A stretch of 64,000 nucleotides of DNA from Bacteroides sp. (GTDB lineage Bacteria; Bacteroidota; Bacteroidia; Bacteroidales; Bacteroidaceae), in the NCBI GenBank assembly GCA_015060765.1, contig SUXW01000002.1, positions 124,001 to 188,000 on the forward strand, in the 5' to 3' direction. Positions 54,518 through 62,590 of this stretch are shown here, one piece after another (within the stretch, counting starts at the first letter, position 1; every line of letters begins with the position of its first letter). The notes below the pieces were generated by a model. The model was not told the DNA's origin. It did no database searches and saw only the letters and a list, made by a program, of their open reading frames with translations. A program made the translations under genes and the position numbers.

Positions 54518-54534
54518 ATCGTATCAGATTTTAA

Positions 54535-55836
54535 TTATTTCAAAATTCGTTTGTCTATCACATGCTTGCTCTTACCTTGACTACGTTCAATACTGTTCGG
54601 TTCCATTAATTTCACATCGGCACTAATGGAAAGAACACTCTTCAACTTGTCGGCCAAAGCTTTCTTTATGGCAAGCATACGACCAAGATCGTCACTGAAG
54701 AAGTCGCGACGTACTTCTACCTGAACTTGCAAAGTATCGAGATTGTTTACACGGTCTACTACCAACAGATATTGCGGTTCGAATTCCGGCATAGTAAGAA
54801 TAACGCTTTCCACTTGCGATGGGAATACGTTGATACCACGAATAATGAGCATATCATCACTTCTACCCATAATACGTCCCATCTTAACTGCTGTACGGCC
54901 ACACGGACACGGATCGTTATATAGAGTACAAAGGTCTTTCGTACGATACCGAAGTACCGGCATTCCTTCTTTTGTCAAAGTAGTGAACACCAATTCACCT
55001 TGTGTACCATAAGGTAATTGTTCAAGTGTATCAGGATTGATGATTTCAGGATAGAAATGGTCTTCGCAGATGTGTGAACCGTTCTGTTCCTGACATTCAT
55101 ACGACACACCCGGTCCCATAATTTCACTCAACCCATAAATATTGTATCCTTTCAAACCAAGCCGTTCTTCAATTTCTTTGCGCATATTGTCCGTCCAAGG
55201 CTCTGCACCGAATGCACCGATACGCAAACCAATATCCTCCTTGGTCAACCCCATCTTTTCAAGAGTTTCCGCCAAATAGAGTGCATACGAAGGAGTACAA
55301 GCTATACCACTAATTTTCAAGTCGCGAATAAGACGGATATGCTTTTCCGTATTACCCGTAGAAGTAGGAATAACTGTTGCTCCTAAGTTTTCAACTCCAT
55401 AATGAGCACCCAAGCCTCCGGTAAACAAGCCATAACCATAAGCAACCGAAAAAGTATCATCACGAGTTACTCCGTATGCTGTCAAGCACCGGGCCATCAC
55501 TTCCGACCATACGGCCAAATCTTTGCGAGTATAACCTACAATCGTCGGATTACCGGTGGTACCCGATGAAGCATGAACACGTACAATTTCCGAAGGAGGA
55601 GCAGCCTGCAAACCATACGGATAATTGTCACGCAGGTCCTGCTTGGTAGTAAAAGGCAGTTTTACTATATCATCTATACTACGGATATCCTCCGGAGAAA
55701 GATCCATTGTCTGCATTTTGTTTCTATAAAAAGGCACATTATGGTACACGTATGTCACCAATTTCTGAAGTCGTTTGCTTTGCAATGCATGCATTTCATC
55801 ACGACTCATGCATTCTTTGTTAGGATTCCAAATCAT
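54535..55836 (-). CDS. paaK: Phenylacetate-CoA ligase family protein
   Basis: A 433-residue AMP-forming ligase of the PaaK type, with RVHASSGTTGNPTIVGYT as the P-loop region, YGLSEIMGPGVSYEC, and a C-terminal domain ending QGKSKHVIDKRIL. It interconverts an arylacetate and its CoA ester. In an operon with IorAB it may act on the aryl-acetyl-CoA made by that enzyme; the direction in the cell is not decided by sequence. Confidence 0.9.
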   Translation of the reverse strand: MIWNPNKECMSRDEMHALQSKRLQKLVTYVYHNVPFYRNKMQTMDLSPEDIRSIDDIVKLPFTTKQDLRDNYPYGLQAAPPSEIVRVHASSGTTGNPTIVGYTRKDLAVWSEVMARCLTAYGVTRDDTFSVAYGYGLFTGGLGAHYGVENLGATVIPTSTGNTEKHIRLIRDLKISGIACTPSYALYLAETLEKMGLTKEDIGLRIGAFGAEPWTDNMRKEIEERLGLKGYNIYGLSEIMGPGVSYECQEQNGSHICEDHFYPEIINPDTLEQLPYGTQGELVFTTLTKEGMPVLRYRTKDLCTLYNDPCPCGRTAVKMGRIMGRSDDMLIIRGINVFPSQVESVILTMPEFEPQYLLVVDRVNNLDTLQVQVEVRRDFFSDDLGRMLAIKKALADKLKSVLSISADVKLMEPNSIERSQGKSKHVIDKRILK

Positions 55837-55859
55837 ATTCTATTTATTTTATTTAATTC

Positions 55860-57173
55860 TTAACTGATAGGATGGTCTTCATGAAAAGCTTTCATACGCT
55901 CTTCCATCACTTCATATAATTCATCTCTCATTCGCGAAGTACATGCACGTACTCCCTGTTGGTCACTTCCTGTAGTAGAAAGTGAAATACTGCTCACACC
56001 ATAATAAAGCAGTTCCTTCAGCAAATCACCTCCACTCATATTCCCGTAACCGATTGTAAAAAAGAAACCATCACCCACTACTTGGGTCGCATCGTAATCA
56101 TATACGATATGAAAGCCATTATCGGTAAAGATCTTCTTCATTTTTTCTGCACGGCGAGCATATTCACGGGTATCTTCCACAAAGTTGATTTTTCCTTCAG
56201 TGGAAAGACGTAGCATTTCGGCATACGCATATTGAGTGGATGCCGTACATCCTGAAGTAATCATATAAAGAATAGATGCAATGAGTGTCTGACCGAACAC
56301 GCCTGCATCCTTATACCGTTCCGCTAAAGCAGGGAAATGACGGTCGAACAATTTATCACTGATACATGTCAACGCCATACGTTGGCCGGCATAGCTGAAG
56401 ATCTTCGAGGATGAAAGCATTAAGATATAGTTATCGGTATAATGAGCAACCGTAGGTGGATAAGGAGGTTCAAACGGATGACCCATATCGCGACGGAAAT
56501 CCATACAGAAATAAGCCAAATCTTCCATCACGATCACATCGTATTTCGTAGCTAATTCACCAATAACAGCCAATTCCTCTTCTTCCAGACATATCCAAGC
56601 AGGATTGTTCGGATTAGAATAAATAATAGCAGCAATGTCTCCTTTTTCCAAAAAACTTTCCAGTTTTTCACGAAGGGCAGTTCCTCGATGATGATATATA
56701 TCAAATTCTTCCCACTCGGCACCAATGACACGAAGCTGGGACTTCTGGATAGGAAAACCCGGATCAATAAACAACACCTTATTTTTTCCCGGTTGTCGAT
56801 GGGTACATGCTATAAATGAACCGAATGAACCAGCTACACTTCCTACTGTAGGAACACACGAACGCGGAGAGATATCCACATTAAGAAAAGCTTTCACAAA
56901 ACGGGACGCTTCATGCTTCAGTTCAGGTACACCAGCAGCTGCCGGATATTGTGAACCTACTCCTCTATCGAGTGCCGCCTTTTCGGCCTCCACTCCCAAC
57001 CAATTCACCGGCAAACCAGGAGACCCTTGATCCATACGGATAAATGGAATTCCTGTTTCCTTTTCCAAATATTGCGCCACCAACAACACTTCACCAATGG
57101 TAGCTCTCGACAAATCGGCTACCTTACAGGTATCCGCCGCCTTTTTCACTAATTCTTCACTGAAAATTTTCAT
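55860..57173 (-). CDS. PLP-dependent aminotransferase (class I/II fold)
   Basis: A 437-residue aminotransferase. It has YSNPNNPAWICLEEEELAVI, the aspartate in VMEDLAYFCMD, and the PLP lysine in MLSSSKIFSYAGQRMA. It lies between iorB and paaK. With an omega-amidase at the head of the operon, it may be a glutamine- or aromatic-type transaminase that supplies arylpyruvate to IorAB. That specificity is inferred from context. Confidence 0.88.
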   Translation of the reverse strand: MKIFSEELVKKAADTCKVADLSRATIGEVLLVAQYLEKETGIPFIRMDQGSPGLPVNWLGVEAEKAALDRGVGSQYPAAAGVPELKHEASRFVKAFLNVDISPRSCVPTVGSVAGSFGSFIACTHRQPGKNKVLFIDPGFPIQKSQLRVIGAEWEEFDIYHHRGTALREKLESFLEKGDIAAIIYSNPNNPAWICLEEEELAVIGELATKYDVIVMEDLAYFCMDFRRDMGHPFEPPYPPTVAHYTDNYILMLSSSKIFSYAGQRMALTCISDKLFDRHFPALAERYKDAGVFGQTLIASILYMITSGCTASTQYAYAEMLRLSTEGKINFVEDTREYARRAEKMKKIFTDNGFHIVYDYDATQVVGDGFFFTIGYGNMSGGDLLKELLYYGVSSISLSTTGSDQQGVRACTSRMRDELYEVMEERMKAFHEDHPIS

Positions 57174-57182
57174 GATTTATCT

Positions 57183-57758
57183 TTACTTCACCGCATTCCA
57201 TCCCAAATCGAATGCTTGTTGGTTAGCTTCCACTATCTTTTCCCCTTTCGATGCAAATACACGGGCTATGCTTTCACGAAGTTGTTCGGGAGTAAGGATA
57301 TCGATGTACTTAGCTGCCATACCCAACAGAATGACATTGGCACTTTTAGGTAGATTATTCTCTTTAGCTACATCTTCTATCGGAAGGGTAGCCACATAAG
57401 GCAATGCATTCAGTTCCTGCATCAAAGCATCTTCATCAGGATAGTTCGGAATATTCTTGAATGAATGAGAGGAAGTTACTATCCACCCTTCCCGATTCAA
57501 ATAAGGAAGATAACGAAGCGCTTCCATCGGCTCCATTGATATAATTAAATCGGCGGCTCCTTGTTTAATCAAATCCGAATGAATGAGGTCGGTTGAGAGA
57601 CGAAGATTGGACTGTACATCCCCTCCACGTTGGCTCATACCATGTACTTCAGCCTGTTTTAGATTCAAGCCTGCGGTTGTTGCCGCTTCACCTATAATAG
57701 TAGCAATGGTGAGGATACCTTGTCCTCCCACACCAGCTAAAATGATATCCTTTTTCAT
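57183..57758 (-). CDS. iorB: Indolepyruvate:ferredoxin oxidoreductase, beta subunit
   Basis: A 191-residue gamma-domain-type subunit (DIILAGVGGQGILTIATIIG, HGMSQRGGDVQSNLR). With IorA it oxidises aryl pyruvates to aryl-acetyl-CoA. Its start overlaps the iorA stop in ATGA (57755-57758). Confidence 0.92.
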   Translation of the reverse strand: MKKDIILAGVGGQGILTIATIIGEAATTAGLNLKQAEVHGMSQRGGDVQSNLRLSTDLIHSDLIKQGAADLIISMEPMEALRYLPYLNREGWIVTSSHSFKNIPNYPDEDALMQELNALPYVATLPIEDVAKENNLPKSANVILLGMAAKYIDILTPEQLRESIARVFASKGEKIVEANQQAFDLGWNAVK

Positions 57759-59344
57759 TTTTTCTTGTTTCTGAGTTTACGTTGAAGTGTCTGCATGCAT
57801 TCCCGACGAGGAATGATGACAGATACACCTTTGTATTCTATTTCTTCACGGATGGTACGAGTTATCTCTTCCATGTTCTTGGGCAACGGAACAACCACCC
57901 GTACATGCTTAGGATCCATACCCAAGCCAAGACAGATTGCTTCAAATTTATTGGTACCGGCTGAATCCTGACCACCCGTCATCGCCGTAGTCAAGTTATC
58001 AGATATAATCACGGTAATATTGGCATTGTCGTTGATAGCATCGAGCAAACCTGTCATACCTGAATGTGTAAACGTAGAATCACCTATTACGGCTATGGAA
58101 GGAAAAACACCGGCATCGGCTGCACCCTTTGCCATGGTGATGGAAGCTCCCATATCGACACAACTATCGATGGCACGGAAAGGAGGCAAGGCACCAAGCG
58201 TATAGCATCCGATATCTCCAAAAATACGTGCTCCCTGATATTCAGCTGCTACCTTGTTAAGAGCATCATACACGTCACGATGCCCGCATCCCTGACAAAG
58301 TGCAGGTGGTCGAGGCATTACATGCTGAGCAGCAACATACGGTTGTTCTATATTTACACCCAAAGCAGCACCTACACTATCGGGAGTCAGTTCGCCCATT
58401 CGGGGCAAATCGCCCGTCAACCGTCCTTTTACCAGATAATCGGCACCCAAAAGAGACTTCACTTGTTCTTCTACCAATGGCTGACCGTCTTCGGCTATGA
58501 GTAATGCTTCACATTGATTAGCCATCATTTTAATGGCTGATTCAGGCAACGGATATTGAGAAACCTTCAATACGGGAATATCAAGTTTCTGCGGTTCATT
58601 CTCCATTACATAATTATATGCTATGCCACAAGCAATAACCCCGATTGCTGATTTCTTACTGATACTATGGGATACATTGTAAGGTGAAGTTTCAGAAGAA
58701 ACAAGAAGTTCGCCTTGCTTACTTACTAAACTTGCATATTGTTTACGGGCATTTCCTGGGAGTAACACCCAATGTGTACGTTCAGTTTCAGGATTCAACG
58801 CATTTTGTACCATCGGTTCACGTACTACCACTCCAGCACGAGAATGAGCCAAACGAGTTACAACCCGCATCAATACTGGAAGTTTCTTTTCTTCCGACAA
58901 AGCATAAGCATAAGGCATCATGTCGTAGGCTTCCTGTTGGGTAGAAGGTTCCAATATAGGGATCATCGCAAATTTACCATAGAAACGGGAATCCTGTTCA
59001 TTTTGTGAAGAATGCATCGAAGGGTCATCGGCCGCCAAAACAACCAGACCACCATTTACACCCGTAATGGCAGAGTTAACGAATGCATCTGCCGCTACAT
59101 TCATACCTACATGTTTCATGCAAACCAAAGCACGTTTGCCTGCATACGACATACCCAACGCAGCTTCCATTGCCGTTTTCTCATTGGTACACCATCGGCT
59201 ACGCACATCAGAAGCGTGTCCTTGAATAAATTCCGTTATTTCTGTTGAAGGCGTTCCAGGGTATGCATATACACCACTGATACCAGCATGAATCGCTCCC
59301 AAAGCAATCGCTTCATCGCCTAAAAGTAGTTTTCTTTCTATCAT
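57755..59344 (-). CDS. iorA: Indolepyruvate:ferredoxin oxidoreductase, alpha subunit without ferredoxin domain
   Basis: A 529-residue thiamine-diphosphate enzyme. The first half has the pyrimidine domain (GDEAIALGAIHAGISGVYAYPGTP), and the second half the cofactor domain (CQGCGHRDVYDAL, GDIGCYTLGALPPF, GDSTFTHSGMTGL, and TTAMTGGQDSAG). The chain stops after RRECMQTLQRKLRNKKK, where archaeal IorA (over 600 residues) continues into a two-cluster ferredoxin domain. Electrons therefore need a separate acceptor. Confidence 0.92.
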   Translation of the reverse strand: MIERKLLLGDEAIALGAIHAGISGVYAYPGTPSTEITEFIQGHASDVRSRWCTNEKTAMEAALGMSYAGKRALVCMKHVGMNVAADAFVNSAITGVNGGLVVLAADDPSMHSSQNEQDSRFYGKFAMIPILEPSTQQEAYDMMPYAYALSEEKKLPVLMRVVTRLAHSRAGVVVREPMVQNALNPETERTHWVLLPGNARKQYASLVSKQGELLVSSETSPYNVSHSISKKSAIGVIACGIAYNYVMENEPQKLDIPVLKVSQYPLPESAIKMMANQCEALLIAEDGQPLVEEQVKSLLGADYLVKGRLTGDLPRMGELTPDSVGAALGVNIEQPYVAAQHVMPRPPALCQGCGHRDVYDALNKVAAEYQGARIFGDIGCYTLGALPPFRAIDSCVDMGASITMAKGAADAGVFPSIAVIGDSTFTHSGMTGLLDAINDNANITVIISDNLTTAMTGGQDSAGTNKFEAICLGLGMDPKHVRVVVPLPKNMEEITRTIREEIEYKGVSVIIPRRECMQTLQRKLRNKKK

Positions 59345-59352
59345 AGTTATTC

Positions 59353-60114
59353 TTATTTTCGTTCAAAACCATCGGCATCATCCAATACCGGAAACTTTTC
59401 TCTAAAAGCATTAAGTTTTTCCAAATCGACATTGGATGTAGCTTCACATTCTTCATTCATCATACATGCAGCCAAAACCTTTCCATACGGATCGACAATG
59501 ACACTACCTCCACAATATTCACAAGATGGATCGACCCCCACCCGATTCACTCCTACCACATAACATTGGTTTTCAATAGCACGAGCAATCAACAAAGCGC
59601 TCCAAGCAGAGACTCTCGGAGTAGGCCAACTGGCTACATATAGAATCATATCATAATCTCCACGATTGCGTGCCCATACCGGAAAGCGAAGATCGTAACA
59701 GATTTCCAAAAGAATTCGGAATCCCTTCCATTCTACCACAACACGCTCTTCGCCTGCCGTAAAACGTTTATGTTCTCCACCATAAGTAAAAAGATGCTTC
59801 TTGTCATATTGAGCCACACTTCCATCCGGCTTCACGAAATAAAAGCGGTTATAATACTTGCCTTCCTGCGTTACGGCAACACTACCGGCAATGGCGGCAC
59901 CGGTTTCGGAAGCTTTACACTTCATCCATCGAAGTGTATCACTATCTGCACTTTCGGCAATACCTTCAGGATTAGTACAAAATCCTGTAGAAAACATTTC
60001 AGGTAAAACATAAAGTTCTGCACCTGGATTACGATCTATGGCTTCATTGGCTTTCTGTACGTTTAAAACGGGATTTGCCCACTCAATATCACGTTGTAAT
60101 ATCGTAATTTTCAT
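59353..60114 (-). CDS. Nitrilase-superfamily amidohydrolase, probable omega-amidase
   Basis: A 253-residue carbon-nitrogen hydrolase with the full catalytic triad: E39 (LPEMFSTGF), K105 (YDKKHLFT) and C139 (EICYDLRFP). It is close to the YafV/Nit2 type that hydrolyses 2-oxoglutaramate or 2-oxosuccinamate, products of glutamine or asparagine transaminases. Its place as first gene of an operon with an aminotransferase supports omega-amidase. iorA follows by eight bases. Confidence 0.88.
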   Translation of the reverse strand: MKITILQRDIEWANPVLNVQKANEAIDRNPGAELYVLPEMFSTGFCTNPEGIAESADSDTLRWMKCKASETGAAIAGSVAVTQEGKYYNRFYFVKPDGSVAQYDKKHLFTYGGEHKRFTAGEERVVVEWKGFRILLEICYDLRFPVWARNRGDYDMILYVASWPTPRVSAWSALLIARAIENQCYVVGVNRVGVDPSCEYCGGSVIVDPYGKVLAACMMNEECEATSNVDLEKLNAFREKFPVLDDADGFERK

Positions 60115-60135
60115 AATTTATCCATTTATATTTCG

Positions 60136-60143
60136 CAAAGATA
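60136..60143 (-). promoter_or_regulatory. -7 box of the omega-amidase/iorAB operon
   Basis: TATCTTTG on the minus strand matches TAnnTTTG, 21 bases before the ATG at 60114. Confidence 0.5.
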
Positions 60144-60272
60144 CAAAAATAGTATATTAAAAGAAATAATGTTGCAAAAAAACGCACCATGGTTTACTTT
60201 TTTATACTACAAAAGATATATAATCGATAAAAACAAGGTTTTCTTTCATTTTACAAATAATCGCTTCATATA

Positions 60273-60304
60273 TTTGAATGTTTCACTAATTATCCGTTAC
60301 TTTG
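60273..60304 (+). promoter_or_regulatory. Promoter of the DUF362 gene
   Basis: TTTG (60273-60276) is followed after 20 bases by TTACTTTG, a one-base variant of the -7 consensus, with the ATG 19 bases further. Confidence 0.6.
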
Positions 60305-60323
60305 TAAAAAACAATAACAGATT

Positions 60324-61451
60324 ATGGAAAAAGCAAAAGTATATTTTACAGACTTCCGTACACAGATGAACGGTGATAGTCTGCCTATCAAGCTAAAAAA
60401 ATTGATGAAAAAAGCCGGTATCGGAAACATCAATATGGAAGGGAAATTTGTAGCCATCAAAATGCATTTCGGTGAATTGGGAAACTTGAGTTACCTCCGT
60501 CCCAATTATGCCCGTGCCGTAGTAGATGTCATCAAGGAATTGGGTGGAAAACCTTATCTGACGGATTGCAACACACTCTACCCGGGACATCGTAAAAATG
60601 CACTCGACCACCTCTATTGTGCTTGGGAGAATGGATTTACTCCACTCACGGTAGGATGTCCCATTCTTATTGGCGACGGTCTGAAAGGCACCGATGATGT
60701 AGAAGTACCTGTAATAGGAGGAGAATACGTAGAAAAAGCCAAGATAGGTCGAGCCATTATGGATGCCGACATATTCATCAGTCTCACCCATTTCAAAGGA
60801 CATGAAATGACTGGTTTCGGAGGAACCATCAAGAACATAGGCATGGGATGCGGATCAAGAGCCGGGAAAAATGACCAGCACAATAGCGGGCAACCGGTGA
60901 TTGACGCCAATTTGTGTCGTGGATGCAAAGCTTGTATGAAGCAATGTGCTAACGAAGGACTGATTTTCAATGCACAAACCCGCAAGATGGAAGTGGACAA
61001 AAATCATTGTTTGGGATGCGGACGATGCATTGGTGCCTGCAATTTTGATGCAATCAGTTTTGAAAACGGCAATGCCGTAAAACTCCTCAATTGCAAAATG
61101 GCCGAATATACTAAAGCGGTAGTAGATGGTCGCCCACAATTCCACATCTCACTGATTGTTGACGTATCACCCAATTGTGATTGTCACGGAGAGAACGATG
61201 CCCCTATCCTACCCAATATCGGTATGTTTGTCTCTACCGACCCGCTTGCATTGGATCAAGCCTGCGCCGATGCATGCCTTTCGGCCACGCCATTACCTAA
61301 TAGTCAATTGCACGACCACATCCATGCTCCTGGATTCCACGACCATCACGATCACTTCGTGAACTCCACTCCCGAAACCGATTGGCGTTCTTGCTTGGAA
61401 CATGCAGAAAAGATTGGTTTGGGTACAAGAGCATATGAACTGATTAAATAA
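60324..61451 (+). CDS. DUF362 protein with two [4Fe-4S] clusters
   Basis: A 375-residue protein. The N-terminal DUF362 domain has YFTDFRTQM, KMHFGELGN, a conserved GCGSRAGK region, and later DPLALDQACADAC. A dicluster ferredoxin insert lies at about 198-245, CRGCKACMKQC and CLGCGRCIGACNF. Histidines near the C terminus (HDHIHAPGFHDHHDHF) could bind metal. The function of the family is unknown. It is divergent from the omega-amidase operon and followed by a membrane acyltransferase gene. Confidence 0.88.
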   Translation: MEKAKVYFTDFRTQMNGDSLPIKLKKLMKKAGIGNINMEGKFVAIKMHFGELGNLSYLRPNYARAVVDVIKELGGKPYLTDCNTLYPGHRKNALDHLYCAWENGFTPLTVGCPILIGDGLKGTDDVEVPVIGGEYVEKAKIGRAIMDADIFISLTHFKGHEMTGFGGTIKNIGMGCGSRAGKNDQHNSGQPVIDANLCRGCKACMKQCANEGLIFNAQTRKMEVDKNHCLGCGRCIGACNFDAISFENGNAVKLLNCKMAEYTKAVVDGRPQFHISLIVDVSPNCDCHGENDAPILPNIGMFVSTDPLALDQACADACLSATPLPNSQLHDHIHAPGFHDHHDHFVNSTPETDWRSCLEHAEKIGLGTRAYELIK

Positions 61452-61460
61452 AAAAGAACG

Positions 61461-62552
61461 ATGAAACGAATTGCATTTATCGACTACATCCGTGTATTCG
61501 CCTGTTTTTTAGTGATTTTGGTTCATGCCAGCGAAAACTATTATTCAGGTGAAGGAGCTACCGATATGGCTGGTCCACAATCTTTTCTAGCCAATGAAAC
61601 CAACCGCTTATGGGTATCTATATACGATGGTTTCTCACGAATGTCCGTACCTTTGTTTATGATTGTATCAGCCTTTTTATTGGCACCCATGAAGAAAGGA
61701 ATAACATCGTGGCAATTCTATACCCATCGATTCGCCCGTATCCTTCCACCGTTCATTCTATTCATGATTCTATATAGTACCCTCCCTTTGCTATGGGGAC
61801 AAATAGACGGAAATACTTCATTAAAGGATTTGTCGCGCCTATTGCTTAATTTCCCAACTATAGGAGGACATTTGTGGTTTATGTTTCCACTCATCAGCCT
61901 TTACCTATTCATTCCCATTATATCCCCTTGGTTGGAAAAGGCCACCCCACGCGAAGAGCGTTTCTTTATTGGATTATTCCTATTATCAACCTGCATACCT
62001 TACCTGAATCGTTTCTGTGGCGAAGTATGGGGACAATGTTTCTGGAATGAATACCACATGTTGTGGTACTTTTCGGGATATTTAGGATATCTGGTATTGG
62101 CACACTACATCCGTACGCACCTCACCTGGAATCGTTCAAAACGATTCTGGACAGGTTTTGTCCTAATGATAGTGGGTGCCGTATGGACCATCTATTCTTT
62201 CTATATCCAAGCCATTCCAGGTATAACACTTTCTACTCCCGAAATAGAGTTGGGATGGACATTCTGCACCATTAATTGTGTGATACTTACAACCGGTACT
62301 TTCTTGATGTTCAGTTGCATACAGGCACCTCAATCTCCTCGTTTCGTTTCAGACATCTCGAAACTAACTTATGGTATGTATCTCATACATATTTTCTGGT
62401 TGGGTATGTGGGTAGATGTATTCAAAAACGACATGCAATTGGATACAGTCTTCGCTATACCAATCATTTCCATTGCTACTTATATTACCTGTTACATAAG
62501 TTGCAAACTCCTCTCTTATCTTCCTGGAAGCAAATGGATAATTGGAGCATAA
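61461..62552 (+). CDS. Membrane acyltransferase (acyltransferase 3 family)
   Basis: A 363-residue integral membrane protein with about ten hydrophobic helices and the N-terminal RIAFIDYIRVFACFLVILVH pattern of OafA/WecH-type acyltransferases; the histidine after VILV is the expected catalytic residue. Such enzymes O-acetylate surface sugars or peptidoglycan. It follows the DUF362 gene by nine bases, but no sugar-synthesis genes are nearby. Confidence 0.88.
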   Translation: MKRIAFIDYIRVFACFLVILVHASENYYSGEGATDMAGPQSFLANETNRLWVSIYDGFSRMSVPLFMIVSAFLLAPMKKGITSWQFYTHRFARILPPFILFMILYSTLPLLWGQIDGNTSLKDLSRLLLNFPTIGGHLWFMFPLISLYLFIPIISPWLEKATPREERFFIGLFLLSTCIPYLNRFCGEVWGQCFWNEYHMLWYFSGYLGYLVLAHYIRTHLTWNRSKRFWTGFVLMIVGAVWTIYSFYIQAIPGITLSTPEIELGWTFCTINCVILTTGTFLMFSCIQAPQSPRFVSDISKLTYGMYLIHIFWLGMWVDVFKNDMQLDTVFAIPIISIATYITCYISCKLLSYLPGSKWIIGA

Positions 62553-62553
62553 T

Positions 62554-62590
62554 AAATGAAAGGGCGACCGATAGGGTCGCCCTTTCATTT
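62554..62590. terminator. Bidirectional terminator overlapping the mfd stop
   Basis: A perfect 16-bp stem (62554-62569 with 62575-62590; core GGGCGACC) and a five-base loop sits between the convergent acyltransferase and mfd genes. Its last bases are part of the mfd stop codon. The A/T-rich outer arms give short U-runs in both directions. Confidence 0.75.
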
